A stretch of DNA of 64,000 nucleotides from the NCBI GenBank assembly GCA_965216645.1, contig CBDCGJ010000061.1, positions 1 through 64,000 on the forward strand, given 5' to 3'. Source of the DNA: CBDCGJ01 sp965216645. Its GTDB lineage: Bacteria > Pseudomonadota > Alphaproteobacteria > GCA-2731375. Within the stretch, counting starts at the first letter, position 1; the number at the start of each line of letters is the position of its first letter. Positions 45,383 through 54,999 of this stretch are shown one piece after another. The notes below the pieces were generated by a model. The model had not been told where the DNA came from. It saw only the letters and a list, made by a program, of their open reading frames with translations, and did no database searches. Made by a program: the position numbers and the translations under genes.

Positions 45383-48300
45383 ATGAAATTGTCCAAGGTC
45401 ACGCTCGACGACAAGTATGAGTTGGAGAAGGGGCGGGTCTACTTGACCGGTATGCAGGCATTGGTGCGCCTGCCGATGATGCAACGTCAGCGCGATCAGG
45501 CCGCCGGTCTGGATACCGCCGGATTCATTTCCGGTTATCGTGGCTCGCCGTTGGGTAATTACGACGCCTCGCTGTGGGCGGCGAAGAAAATCATCGAGCG
45601 GAACCAAATCCATTTTCAACCCGGCCTGAACGAAGATCTGGCAGTCACGGCGATCTGGGGCACGCAACAGATCGGTCTGTGGCCAGGCGCCAAGCATGAC
45701 GGCGTCTTCGGTATTTGGTACGGCAAAGGGCCGGGGGTCGACCGCTCCGGCGACGCGCTGAAGCATGTCAACTTTGCCGGCTCCGCGAAACATGGCGGCG
45801 TCCTGGCGATCGCCGGCGACGATCACGGCTGCAAGTCGTCGACCCTGCCGCATCAAAGCGAATATGCTTTCATGTCGTCGTTCATACCGGTGTTGAACCC
45901 GGCCAATGTGCAGGAGTATCTCGACTACGGCCTCTACGGTTTCGCGATGAGCCGCTATTCCGGCTGCTGGATCGGCTTCAAGGCGGTCGGCGACACGGTG
46001 GAAAGCTCGGCCTCCGTCTCCATCGATCCGCACCGCGTGAAAATCGCTTTGCCGGACGATTTCGTGATGCCGGACGACGGCCTCAATATCCGCCAGGGCG
46101 ACATCCACATGATGCAGGAAGCCCGGTTGATGAATTTCAAGCTGCCGGCGGCCCAGGCATTCGCCCGCGCCAACGGCCTCGACCGTATGGTGTTTCCGAG
46201 CACCAAAGCGCGGCTCGGCATCATCACCGCCGGCAAGGCTTATCTGGATGTGCGCCAGGCTTTGGACGAGTTGGGCATCACCCGCGAATTGGCCGAGGAA
46301 ATCGGTATCCGTCTCTACAAACCGGCTCTGACCTGGCCGTTGGAGGAGCGAGGCGTGCAAGAATTCGCTCGTGGTCTAGAAGAAATCTTAGTGGTCGAGG
46401 AAAAGCGCCCGCTGATCGAGGATCAATTGGCCAAAATATTGTTCGGGCAAGCGGATGCGCCGCGCCGTATTTTTGGCAAGACCGACGAATATGGCGCGCC
46501 CTTGCTGCCGGCCCATGGCGAATTGACCCCCGGCGGCGTCGCTCAAGCGATCTACGGCCGGCTCAAGCGTTTCGCCGATCGCCCGGAGTTCGAACAACGC
46601 ATGGCCCGTATCGAACAGGTCGAGGCGGCGGCCAAAGGCGCGCCGCCCGGGATCATGCGGACGCCCTACTTCTGCGCCGGCTGTCCGCATAACAGTTCGA
46701 CGAAAGTCCCGGAAGGCAGCCGCGCCATGGCCGGTATCGGCTGCCACGGCATGGCCTTGTTCATTCCGGCGCGCAATACCCAGACGATCACCCATATGGG
46801 TGCGGAAGGGGTCAATTGGATTGGCCAGGCGCCCTTCGTGAAAGAGAAACACGTCTTCCAGAATTTGGGCGACGGTACCTATTTCCATTCCGGCTTGCTG
46901 GCGATCCGCGCGGCCATCGATGCCGGCGTCAATATCACCTACAAGATCCTCTACAACGACGCCGTGGCGATGACCGGCGGTCAGCCCGTGGTCACGGAAA
47001 GCAGCCTGACCCCGGACGAGATTACGCGTCAGGTTCATGCCGAAGGTGCCAAGAAAGTCGTCGTCGTGACCGACGAACCGGAGAAATATCCGGTCGGTAC
47101 CAATTGGGCACCCGGCACGGACGTACGGCCGCGGGAAGAATTGGACGCGGTGCAGAAGGAACTGCGCGATATCGAAGGCGTCACGATCCTGCTCTACGAT
47201 CAAACCTGCGCGGCGGAGAAGCGGCGACGTCGCAAGCGCGGGCTTTATCCCGATCCGCCGAAGCGTGCCTTTATCAATGAGGCGGTCTGCGAGGGCTGCG
47301 GCGATTGTTCGCAAGCCTCCAACTGCGTTGCCATCATCCCGTCGGACACGCCGCTCGGGCGTAAGCGCCGGGTCGACCAGTCCAACTGCAACAAGGATTT
47401 CTCCTGCATCAAAGGTTTCTGCCCCAGCTTCGTCACCGTTCATGGCGGGCAGGTGAGGAAAGCGAAGAAGCAGGCTGCGGCCACGGCCGACGCGGATCAG
47501 TTCGCCGATCTGCCGATGCCCGCGCTCGTCTCCGCGGCGGAACCCTACGGCATCCTGATCACCGGCATTGGCGGCACTGGTGTGGTGACCATCGGTGCCT
47601 TACTGGGCATGGCGTCGCATCTGGAGGGCAAGGGCGTCTCGGTCATGGATATGACCGGACTGTCGCAGAAGAATGGTGCCGTCACCAGTCATGTCAGGAT
47701 TGCTGACGACCCGGAAGATCTGCACGCGGTGCGCATTGCGGCGGGCGGCGCCAGTCTGCTGCTCGGCTGCGATATCGTCGTCGCCACCAGCCCGGACTCG
47801 ATCAGCACTGTCAATCAAGGCCGCACCAACGCCGTCATCAACAGTCACGTGGTGCCGACCGCCGGCTTCGTACAGGACAATGCCATCGATTTGTCGTCGG
47901 AGCGGATGATCCGTCAGATCACCGAGGCGACGGGCGAGAGCCATAGCCATTTCGTCGCCGCCACCAAACTGGCCACCGCGCTGCTGGGGGATTCTATCGC
48001 CACCAACCTGTTCATGGTCGGCTACGCCTGGCAGAAGGGCCTGCTGCCGTTGAAGCTCGAGTCGTTGGAGGAGGCGGTGCGTCTCAACGGCGTTGCCGTC
48101 GACGCAAATCTGCGCGCTTTGGCTTGGGGCCGGGCAGCCGCCCACGATCCCGATCGCGTGGAGGAAGCCGCGCGTCCGCTGATCATCGAGACTACGGCGG
48201 TCGCGTCAGACCGGGAAACTCTGGATCAACAAATCGAACGCCGCGCCGCGCATCTGGTCGCCTATCAGGATCAAGCCTATGCGGACCGCTATCGCAATCT

Positions 48301-48877
48301 CGTCGCCTCGGTACGGGCGGCGGAGACCGCACGGACGCCGGGACGAGACGAGCTTGCCGTCGCGGCCGCCCGCAATTTGCACAAACTAATGGCCTATAAG
48401 GACGAATACGAAGTCGCCCGGCTACACAGCGATCCGGCCTTCAAAGCGGCGTTGGACAAACAGTTCGAAGGCGACTACACGCTAACCTTCCACTTGGCGC
48501 CGCCGCTGATAGCCAGCCGCGACCCGCTGACCGGCGAATTGCAGAAACGCGAATTCGGTCCCTGGATGATGGCCGCGTTCCGTTGGCTGGCCAAGTTCAA
48601 ATCTTTGCGCGGCGGACGCTTAGACCTCTTCGGCCGGACCGAAGAACGAAAAATGGAGCGCCAACTGATTGTTGAATATAGCGACATGTTGACGGAGTTG
48701 ACGCGGGAATTGACCCTGGAAAATCATTCAATCGCCGTGCGGTTGGCCGAGTTGCCGGAAGAGATACGTGGTTTCGGTCATGTCAAAGAGCGCAACTTGC
48801 AACAGGCGCGAAAACGGAGGGATGAGCTTATCGACGCGTTTCGGTCGACCGTGGCCCGAGCCAGCGCGGCAGAATAG
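45383..48877 (+). CDS. Indolepyruvate:ferredoxin oxidoreductase, fused type
   Basis: A 1,164-residue thiamine-diphosphate enzyme oxidatively decarboxylating aryl- or branched-chain 2-oxo acids to acyl-CoA. The N-terminal two thirds carry the alpha-type domains (TGMQALVRLPMMQRQRDQAA; GCPHNSSTKVPEGSRAMAGI at about 433; ILYNDAVAMTGGQPVVTES in the TPP region). Cysteines CEGCGDCSQASNC from residue 636 and CNKDFSCIKGFC near 669 bind iron-sulfur clusters. The last part is the gamma-type domain (ILITGIGGTGVVTIGALLGM). ATG 45383 is chosen for its AAGGA site and family start MKLSKVTLDDKYELEKG. Confidence 0.92.
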   Translation: MKLSKVTLDDKYELEKGRVYLTGMQALVRLPMMQRQRDQAAGLDTAGFISGYRGSPLGNYDASLWAAKKIIERNQIHFQPGLNEDLAVTAIWGTQQIGLWPGAKHDGVFGIWYGKGPGVDRSGDALKHVNFAGSAKHGGVLAIAGDDHGCKSSTLPHQSEYAFMSSFIPVLNPANVQEYLDYGLYGFAMSRYSGCWIGFKAVGDTVESSASVSIDPHRVKIALPDDFVMPDDGLNIRQGDIHMMQEARLMNFKLPAAQAFARANGLDRMVFPSTKARLGIITAGKAYLDVRQALDELGITRELAEEIGIRLYKPALTWPLEERGVQEFARGLEEILVVEEKRPLIEDQLAKILFGQADAPRRIFGKTDEYGAPLLPAHGELTPGGVAQAIYGRLKRFADRPEFEQRMARIEQVEAAAKGAPPGIMRTPYFCAGCPHNSSTKVPEGSRAMAGIGCHGMALFIPARNTQTITHMGAEGVNWIGQAPFVKEKHVFQNLGDGTYFHSGLLAIRAAIDAGVNITYKILYNDAVAMTGGQPVVTESSLTPDEITRQVHAEGAKKVVVVTDEPEKYPVGTNWAPGTDVRPREELDAVQKELRDIEGVTILLYDQTCAAEKRRRRKRGLYPDPPKRAFINEAVCEGCGDCSQASNCVAIIPSDTPLGRKRRVDQSNCNKDFSCIKGFCPSFVTVHGGQVRKAKKQAAATADADQFADLPMPALVSAAEPYGILITGIGGTGVVTIGALLGMASHLEGKGVSVMDMTGLSQKNGAVTSHVRIADDPEDLHAVRIAAGGASLLLGCDIVVATSPDSISTVNQGRTNAVINSHVVPTAGFVQDNAIDLSSERMIRQITEATGESHSHFVAATKLATALLGDSIATNLFMVGYAWQKGLLPLKLESLEEAVRLNGVAVDANLRALAWGRAAAHDPDRVEEAARPLIIETTAVASDRETLDQQIERRAAHLVAYQDQAYADRYRNLVASVRAAETARTPGRDELAVAAARNLHKLMAYKDEYEVARLHSDPAFKAALDKQFEGDYTLTFHLAPPLIASRDPLTGELQKREFGPWMMAAFRWLAKFKSLRGGRLDLFGRTEERKMERQLIVEYSDMLTELTRELTLENHSIAVRLAELPEEIRGFGHVKERNLQQARKRRDELIDAFRSTVARASAAE

Positions 48878-48979
48878 TCTGTGGAAATATTCGCGAAGGT
48901 TACTTATTATTAGCTTTTCGCGGATTTACTTATAAGCGCATGACTTCCGGCAGGTATCTTACAAGTCGTAGGGTTTGGC

Positions 48980-50491
48980 ATGGCCTTTAAGCGGGAAACT
49001 CTTCTCGGCCAGATCCTCGAAAACGCGATGGAAGGCGTTTTTATTGCGCGATCGTCTGGGAAATCCATTCTTTATGCCAACAAAGCCGCCGAGCGATTGC
49101 TGGGATACAAAACCGATGGTTTAACCGGGCTCTGTCTCGCGGAAATCGGAATACTTGACAATGTTGAGGGCAAGAATGGCGAAACCGACGCCGATCGCGA
49201 GGCACAGATCGCAACAGCGAGTGTATTGAATGCGGCGTCCGGTACACTCGTACCCGTAACCCTGTATGAGCGGTATGTCGAGGAAGGCGGCGATCGTTAC
49301 AGGATCGTGTATTTCCGCCCGATTACCGAAGTAGATGAAGCGAAAGCCGAAGCCGACGCCGCCTTCGGACTGCTCGATAAGATCTTCGACGCAACGCCCT
49401 TCCCGATGTCCATCGTTCGGGCTAGCGACAATCGTATGCTGCGCGTCAATCGGGCGTCCGTGGAGTTTTTCGGCCTTACGGAAGCCGAAATCCTGGCCAA
49501 ATATTCGACGGATTTCTATGTCGATCTGTGCGACCGTGAAAAATACCTGGCCGCCCTCGACGCGAATAACAGAGCGGACGGCGTCGAAATCCGGCTTTGG
49601 AACTTCAGCGGTCGGGGCGAGCGGATTTGTCTGCTGTCTTCTTTTCCGCTGATCTATTACAGCGAGGCGGCGCATTTGGCCGCCATGATGGACATTACCG
49701 AGATACGCGAGGCGCAGTCGGCGGCGGAAGACGCGCGGATCGAGGCCGTGGTCGCCAATCGGGCCAAATCGCGGTTCCTCTCGTCAATGAACCACGAACT
49801 GCGTACGCCGCTGAACGCCATTCTCGGGTTTGCGCAATTGATGTCGATGGATCCGCGTGAACCGCTCAGCGAGAAACAGCGCGAACGGCTGAAATACATA
49901 AATCAAAGCGGCGAGCATTTGCTGTCGCTGATCGGCGACGTCCTCGATTTGGCTAAGGTCGACAGCGGCAATGTCGACATTGATATAGAGGACGTCGCCG
50001 TCGGCGACCTGATCGAGGAAGGCCTGATCTCGATTCGCCCCATGGCGATCATATCGGGGATCAAGATTGTCAACGAGGCGAAAGGTCAGGCTTTGCCGCC
50101 GGTCCGCGGCAATCGGCTCAAGGCGCGGCAGGTTCTGTTGAACCTGCTATCCAATGCGGTGAAATACAACAACGCGAAGGGAGAAGTCCGGGTTCTGGCC
50201 GAAACGCCGCGAGAGGGGTGGCTGCGCGTCGCCATCGCCGATACCGGTCCGGGCATCGCGCCCGATCAGCAGGCCAATGTTTTCCTACCATTCAATCGAT
50301 TGGGGCGGGAGAACTCCGGCATCGAAGGGTCCGGCATCGGCTTGACCCTGGCGAAGCAACTCATGCACAAGATGGACGGGCGCATCGGTTTGAATTCGCG
50401 CCCGGGTAAGGGCAGCGAGTTTTGGATCGAACTGCCGCTCGCGAGCGCGGGCGCTGTCCCTCAGCGGAAATCGATGGCCAATAGCTCGTAA
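48980..50491 (+). CDS. PAS-domain sensor histidine kinase (cytoplasmic)
   Basis: 503 residues with no membrane segment. Two PAS domains (about 10-115, LENAMEGVFIARSSGKSILY; about 130-240, FDATPFPMSIVRASDNRMLR) precede a HisKA domain with phospho-His272 in SSMNHELRTPLNAILGFAQL and a HATPase domain (LLNLLSNAVKYNNAKGEV; ADTGPGIAPDQ; GSGIGLTLAKQLMHKMDG). No response regulator gene adjoins it, so it is an orphan kinase. Its 3' end overlaps the convergent greA by 31 bases. Confidence 0.93.
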   Translation: MAFKRETLLGQILENAMEGVFIARSSGKSILYANKAAERLLGYKTDGLTGLCLAEIGILDNVEGKNGETDADREAQIATASVLNAASGTLVPVTLYERYVEEGGDRYRIVYFRPITEVDEAKAEADAAFGLLDKIFDATPFPMSIVRASDNRMLRVNRASVEFFGLTEAEILAKYSTDFYVDLCDREKYLAALDANNRADGVEIRLWNFSGRGERICLLSSFPLIYYSEAAHLAAMMDITEIREAQSAAEDARIEAVVANRAKSRFLSSMNHELRTPLNAILGFAQLMSMDPREPLSEKQRERLKYINQSGEHLLSLIGDVLDLAKVDSGNVDIDIEDVAVGDLIEEGLISIRPMAIISGIKIVNEAKGQALPPVRGNRLKARQVLLNLLSNAVKYNNAKGEVRVLAETPREGWLRVAIADTGPGIAPDQQANVFLPFNRLGRENSGIEGSGIGLTLAKQLMHKMDGRIGLNSRPGKGSEFWIELPLASAGAVPQRKSMANSS

Positions 50492-50931
50492 CTCTTGCCG
50501 CCGCGGGGCGTGTTCACTTCCACCTCGTCGCCGACCTTCTTGCCGATCATCGCGCGGGCCAAAGGCGCTTTGATCGAGAGCAGGTTTTGTTTGATGTCCG
50601 CCTCGTCCTCGCCGACGATCTGGAAGGTCATTTCCTCGTCCTCTTCGTCAACGACCTTGATGGTGGCGCCGAATTTGACCGTGTCGCCGGACAGGCTGTT
50701 GGCATCGATGACCTGCGCAAGCGAAAGCTTACTCTCGAGTTCGATGATGCGGGTCTCGATAAAGGACTGGCGTTCTTTCGCAGCGTGAAACTCGGCGTTT
50801 TCCGAAAGGTCGCCATGGGCGCGCGCCTCCGCGAGAGCCTGAATGATGGCCGGCCGCTCTTCGGTTTTCAACCGTTTCAATTCTCCTTCCAGTCGCTCAA
50901 ATCCGGCGGCTGTCATGGGAGCTTTTTCCAT
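50461..50931 (-). CDS. greA: Transcription elongation factor GreA
   Basis: GreA rescues backtracked RNA polymerase by stimulating transcript cleavage. The 156-residue protein starts MEKAPMTAAGFERLEGELKR, has the coiled-coil tip ARAHGDLSENAEFHAAKERQ with the acidic residues D and E needed for cleavage, and a C-terminal FKBP-like domain ending GGKSYELLAIDFR. ATG 50931 matches the usual family start (the frame is open 4 codons further). Confidence 0.95.
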   Translation of the reverse strand: MEKAPMTAAGFERLEGELKRLKTEERPAIIQALAEARAHGDLSENAEFHAAKERQSFIETRIIELESKLSLAQVIDANSLSGDTVKFGATIKVVDEEDEEMTFQIVGEDEADIKQNLLSIKAPLARAMIGKKVGDEVEVNTPRGGKSYELLAIDFR

Positions 50932-51040
50932 TGCTTCGCCCAATCCGTTGTTGTCGTGATGTGCGGAAATTCAAGCCGCGCTCTTACGCGATTCAGTCTA
51001 ATTCCGCAAGGGTTTTTGGCAAGGGTGGAATCGCAATCGT

Positions 51041-51685
51041 TCAAACGCTCAAGTTAAACGCGATCGAGATTCTTTCCGAAGGTCCTTCGTATGGTCGGAC
51101 CGCGTGGGAGAGCCAGGCGGGGAAGAGCAACATATGGCCGCTGGCGGGTTGCGTGGTTTCGCTGGCGCCGACGCTATGGCCACCGGGGGTGGCGAAAGCC
51201 AGGCTGGGTGCGTACATAGCCGGCGCGATGCCGCGCGGGTCCTGCATTTCGAATTCACCGCCTTGGCGTTCCGCCATATCGCCATAGCCATCGTCGACAT
51301 AGTAAGTGCCGGACCAGAAACTGCCGGGATGGGTGTGAAATTCATTGCCGTCGCCGGGTCCGTTGACATTGGCCCAGGCATTGACTTTCCAATCGATCGC
51401 AACCGCTTGGCCGCGCCGGTCGCAGGTCGCCTGCGTGGCGAGTTGTCGGGCCTGTTCCAGCACGATCCCACCCGCAGATCCGCCCCATTCGGCGAAATCC
51501 CAGCTCGATTGCCAGCCGCCCAGATTGCTGTGATGGGTGCTCGATTGATTATCCCTGCGGTCGAGAATGATCCGCTTCAACTCTTCGTTCAGGCGCCCGG
51601 CATCCGCTAGCTGGGCACGGATGATCGGGGTCGGGAAGAGATTGTGGACATTGACCTTGGTGTCGCGAATGCCGCCGTCGGCCAT
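51041..51685 (-). CDS. TIGR02466-type putative 2-oxoglutarate/Fe(II) oxygenase
   Basis: 214 residues. The start MADGGIRDTKVNVHNLFPTP is typical of the TIGR02466 family. An iron site of the 2OG type is suggested by NEFHTHPGSFWSGTYYVDDG (His117 or His119), FPAWLSHAVRPYEG (His194) and an Arg in SERISIAFNLSV. Substrates are unknown; relatives occur in phage and bacterial genomes. ATG overlaps the stop of the upstream DUF385 gene (ATGA), so the two are translationally coupled. Confidence 0.82.
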   Translation of the reverse strand: MADGGIRDTKVNVHNLFPTPIIRAQLADAGRLNEELKRIILDRRDNQSSTHHSNLGGWQSSWDFAEWGGSAGGIVLEQARQLATQATCDRRGQAVAIDWKVNAWANVNGPGDGNEFHTHPGSFWSGTYYVDDGYGDMAERQGGEFEMQDPRGIAPAMYAPSLAFATPGGHSVGASETTQPASGHMLLFPAWLSHAVRPYEGPSERISIAFNLSV

Positions 51686-52149
51686 CAAGCGGGACCCTGG
51701 ACTTCCAGGACGACCACCGGAATCTCGCGATCGCCGGCACGCTGCTGATAGTCGTTGTAAGGCGGATAGTAGTCGGCGAGGACCGCCCACTTCTCCGATC
51801 GTTCCGTACCGCTGGCGACCCGCGCTTTCGCTTTGAACTTGTCGCTGGCGACGTGGATCGTGCAGTTCGGCTCGGCCGTCAGATTCAGATACCAGCTCGG
51901 ATGTTGCGGATGGCCACCCTTGGAGGCGATGATGACATAGTCGTCGCCGATTTTTCGGTAGATCAGCGGCAACGGTCGGTCTTCGCCGCTCTTTCGACCC
52001 TTGGTGATCAAAAGCAACGTCGTCAGCAATCCGCTGGTCCCGCCGGCGCCTTCACCCGCGTCCCAAAGATGTGCTTTTTCAGGGTCTTCGAAATAAAGTT
52101 TGATGTGATTTGCGATCCATTTTGGTAAGCCTTTGGTGGTATCCAGCAT
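51685..52149 (-). CDS. DUF385 / deazaflavin-type nitroreductase family protein
   Basis: 154 residues with a split-barrel flavin-binding pattern: LLLITKGRKSGEDRPLPLIY, DYVIIASKGGHPQHPSWYLN, LTAEPNCTIHVASDKFKAKA. In actinobacteria such proteins use F420; proteobacterial members may use other flavins or act on unknown substrates. No cofactor biosynthesis gene is nearby. It is the first gene of a two-gene unit with the oxygenase. Confidence 0.85.
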   Translation of the reverse strand: MLDTTKGLPKWIANHIKLYFEDPEKAHLWDAGEGAGGTSGLLTTLLLITKGRKSGEDRPLPLIYRKIGDDYVIIASKGGHPQHPSWYLNLTAEPNCTIHVASDKFKAKARVASGTERSEKWAVLADYYPPYNDYQQRAGDREIPVVVLEVQGPA

Positions 52150-52362
52150 GCGGGTTCGGCTCCGTTTCTCAGGTTATGAGATGGATATTAGCGGCGGCGC
52201 GAGCAACGCACCAGAGGGCAGAAGACAATATGATGCCTGATCGGGAAATACTTAAACATTGAGATAGATAATAGCCATATTAGTTTGTGAATGCCGCCAA
52301 ATTGACACATATTCCTAACCTTGTTTTGTTTGTGGAATTTTTGACCCGGGGGAACTGCTCAA

Positions 52363-53346
52363 ATGGCTATTTATCTGGATTTGAGTGACGAGAAAGACAA
52401 TCTCATGATGGCGTGGCAGAACGCTTGGTGGGACGACGAAGAGATTTACGCCGAACCGATCGAATCGGACGAAGAGCCATCCGGTCTGGCGTTTGGGCGT
52501 GATCCGGACTTTTCCGACGCTAGGGGCGGCGTTCCGGGTAAGCCGGGCGGCGATCCGACCTCTCCGCCGCCGCCACCGCCGCCGCCGGGCGAGGAGCCGC
52601 TCGATAGCTATCGCAGCGGTGAGGCGGACGATCTCGCCGCGGGCGTGGATAACTACAATATCGATATCAATTTCGTCGGCGACGATTGGACTGTGGAACT
52701 GCAGGAAGCGTTTATCGTCGCCACGGAATTTCTCAGTCTGTTGATCCAAACCGGATTCGCGGACGACCCGAGCGTTCCGGACACGTCGACGAATAATCCG
52801 ACCGACACCGTCTATGTCGATGACCTGTTGATCCATGCCGAGTTGGCGAATTTACCGGGGAACACCTTGGGCCGGGCGGGGCCGGAATATGCCCATGACG
52901 ACATCGACTGGATCCCGGTCGAAGGCACCATGGAATTCGACACGCAGTTTGCGCAAAACAATGTCGATAGCGGCGATTGGCTGATCGTCGTCCTGCACGA
53001 GATGCTGCATGTCCTTGGTTTCGGGACCTTATGGGGTCCCGAATATATGGATCTGAAGACCGATGATGGCTTGTATTTCGACGGCCCCTTGACGACGTCT
53101 CTGTTTCTTGAGGAGTCGCTGGCCATCGAACAAGACGGCGGCGCCGGCACCGCGGGCGGCCATTGGGACGAGGACACATACGAACTTGCCCTGATGTCCG
53201 GTTATCTGGACTCGGGGTCTGAACTCATGGACTTCTCCGTCGCCGCGCTCATCGATATGGGCTACGATATCGATCATGCGGATATCGATACCTATAGCCT
53301 TGGCGAAATCGAAACTCTGGTCGCGGATTATCTCGGCGGGGCCTGA
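52363..53346 (+). CDS. Leishmanolysin-like zinc metalloprotease
   Basis: 327 residues. The zinc site is LHEMLHVLGFGTLW (His212, Glu213, His216), the third ligand is His267 in TAGGHWDE, and the Met-turn region is LALMSGYLDSGSELMDFSVA then ALIDMGY, all as in bacterial leishmanolysin-related (metzincin, M8-like) enzymes. The N-terminus is acidic (residues 1-60, no hydrophobic stretch), followed by a proline run (residues 68-75). So no Sec signal is present; export by another route or a cytoplasmic role must be considered. ATG 52363 has GGGGGAA upstream. The 213 bases before it show no gene. Confidence 0.85.
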   Translation: MAIYLDLSDEKDNLMMAWQNAWWDDEEIYAEPIESDEEPSGLAFGRDPDFSDARGGVPGKPGGDPTSPPPPPPPPGEEPLDSYRSGEADDLAAGVDNYNIDINFVGDDWTVELQEAFIVATEFLSLLIQTGFADDPSVPDTSTNNPTDTVYVDDLLIHAELANLPGNTLGRAGPEYAHDDIDWIPVEGTMEFDTQFAQNNVDSGDWLIVVLHEMLHVLGFGTLWGPEYMDLKTDDGLYFDGPLTTSLFLEESLAIEQDGGAGTAGGHWDEDTYELALMSGYLDSGSELMDFSVAALIDMGYDIDHADIDTYSLGEIETLVADYLGGA

Positions 53347-53351
53347 TCGGC

Positions 53352-54149
53352 CTAAGGCATGAAGCGGATCATGCGGGCGATGTCGAAGAAATTGTCCGCT
53401 TCGAAGCCGACCGCTTCGGCGCCGATGGCGCGGGCGCCGGGATAGAAGGATGCCTGGTAGGCCAGCGCGTGGTTGTTGAACCAAATCTCGATGACGAAAC
53501 GCGCCGGCGTTTCCAACCGGCAGGCGTTGAGATCGCCGGATAATGCGGTATTCACCCCCTCTGCGATTTTGCGCCGGGCCAGCTCGGGATGCAGGCCGAT
53601 ATTCGAGGCGCCGACACCTTCGCCGGTCGTCACCGTGGTGATCGACGGATTGAATTGCTCGGCCGCCCGGCAGATGCCGCCATCGCCGGAAATCATCACC
53701 ACCGGCACGCCGACATAATCGGCGATATAGCTGTGCATCATAAATTCGCTCATCACCTGGCCATTCAGCAGGATTTTGGGGAACCGCAGGCTAAGCGTAT
53801 GGGACAGCGGCGTTGTGGCGACGGAGGCGGCAGCGTGATAGCCGACCATCAGCGCGGCGTCGAAGCTATCATCCAGCTCCTGCAGCATGCAGAAAGGGTG
53901 ATCGGACCAATTGCGGATCAACCGCGCTTCCTCGGGTAGGGCGTCGTGGACGATATTACGGCCACTGCCATGGGCGTCTTTTACGAGGATTTCAGTCGCG
54001 CCCGCCTCCAGTGCGGCGCGGCAGGCGGCGGCCACATCCTCGGTCATTTTCTCGCGGAACTGGGTATAGGCGCTGTGCCCCAAGGTCGCTTCGTCCCAAT
54101 GGGCGATGCCTGCGACCCCTTCAATATCGGCGCTGATATAGACTTTCAT
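53352..54149 (-). CDS. M55 family D-aminopeptidase (DppA-like)
   Basis: 265 residues. The metal site is built by MKVYISADIEGVAGIAHWDE (Asp8, Glu10), VKDAHGSGRNI, MVGYHAAASVATTPLSHTLS (His) and the segment MISGDGGICRAAEQFNPSIT. DppA releases N-terminal D-amino acids from peptides and is often encoded near dipeptide ABC transporters, which here are about 8 kb away. It follows the RraA-like gene by 14 bases and is probably co-transcribed with it. Confidence 0.92.
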   Translation of the reverse strand: MKVYISADIEGVAGIAHWDEATLGHSAYTQFREKMTEDVAAACRAALEAGATEILVKDAHGSGRNIVHDALPEEARLIRNWSDHPFCMLQELDDSFDAALMVGYHAAASVATTPLSHTLSLRFPKILLNGQVMSEFMMHSYIADYVGVPVVMISGDGGICRAAEQFNPSITTVTTGEGVGASNIGLHPELARRKIAEGVNTALSGDLNACRLETPARFVIEIWFNNHALAYQASFYPGARAIGAEAVGFEADNFFDIARMIRFMP

Positions 54150-54163
54150 AGGTTTCTGCCTCG

Positions 54164-54877
54164 TTAGATTTCCGGTTCGCCGGCCGCGACCCAGGCTTGG
54201 TAATCCGCCTGGACCTGCGCGCCGGGGGGATAAAGCCCGGGCAGTGCCTCGCCCTTGGCCAACCGGCGGTGCACGTAGCCTTCGACATGGTCCATGGCCT
54301 GTCCGGCTTCGGCAACGGCGGCGGCGATCCCGGCGGGTACAGCGACAACGCCTTCCGCATCGCCGACGATATAATCGCCCTGGAAGACCGGCACGCCGCC
54401 GCAGGCCAACGGTGCGCCGACATCGGCCAGCATAAGTTGGGCGAAGCTGGGCGGCGCGGCGGAGGCCGTGGCGAAGACGGGGAAGTCGATCTCCGCCATT
54501 TCCGGCAGGTCGCGCATGCCGCCGTCGGTCACCGCCGCAGCCAATTCGCGCATCTTCATCCGCATGACCAGATTGCCGCCCAGAATGCCGACATCGTTGC
54601 GCCCGTTCGAATCCAGAACCAGGACGGAGCCGGCCGGCGTCTCCTCCACCAGCGGACGCATCAGATTGTCGGGATGATCGAGAAACTGCGCCGGTTTCAA
54701 ATCCTCACGCAGCGGCAAATAACGCACGGTCACGGCCGGGCCGGCGAAGCGGCAGGCGTCCGGATTGCAAGCGAAGACATTGCGAATGGCCGTATTGTTC
54801 AGGCCGTGATCGCGCATCATCACGGTGGTTAAGGTCGGCGTGGAGACCCGCGCCAAGGCGCGCACGAGATCGCTCAT
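54164..54877 (-). CDS. RraA-like family protein (HMG aldolase / RraA fold)
   Basis: 237 residues from ATG 54877 (MSDLVRALARVSTPTLTTVM). The fold's signature is GSVLVLDSNGRNDVGILGGN and the catalytic-type loop AAAVTDGGMRDLPEMAEIDF (Arg-Asp), with VPVFQGDYIVGDAEGVVAVP later. RraA itself inhibits RNase E, but longer members such as this, near catabolic genes, are usually aldolases or demethylmenaquinone-methyltransferase-like relics. Its position before the D-aminopeptidase favours a metabolic role. Confidence 0.85.
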   Translation of the reverse strand: MSDLVRALARVSTPTLTTVMMRDHGLNNTAIRNVFACNPDACRFAGPAVTVRYLPLREDLKPAQFLDHPDNLMRPLVEETPAGSVLVLDSNGRNDVGILGGNLVMRMKMRELAAAVTDGGMRDLPEMAEIDFPVFATASAAPPSFAQLMLADVGAPLACGGVPVFQGDYIVGDAEGVVAVPAGIAAAVAEAGQAMDHVEGYVHRRLAKGEALPGLYPPGAQVQADYQAWVAAGEPEI

Positions 54878-54999
54878 GTCGAATGTTCCCTTCAGGCTGG
54901 TCCCCCGTGCCTGCCACAATTGCCGAGCAGAATCAATCTGGGGTGCCTGGCGAGGGCCATGCTAAACCAACCATACGCGGTGAACGAGGGAGGTGGCGC

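Noticed and set aside
45146..47443. Large minus-strand frames inside the indolepyruvate oxidoreductase gene
   Set aside because: No family motif; the plus-strand protein is continuous and full length.
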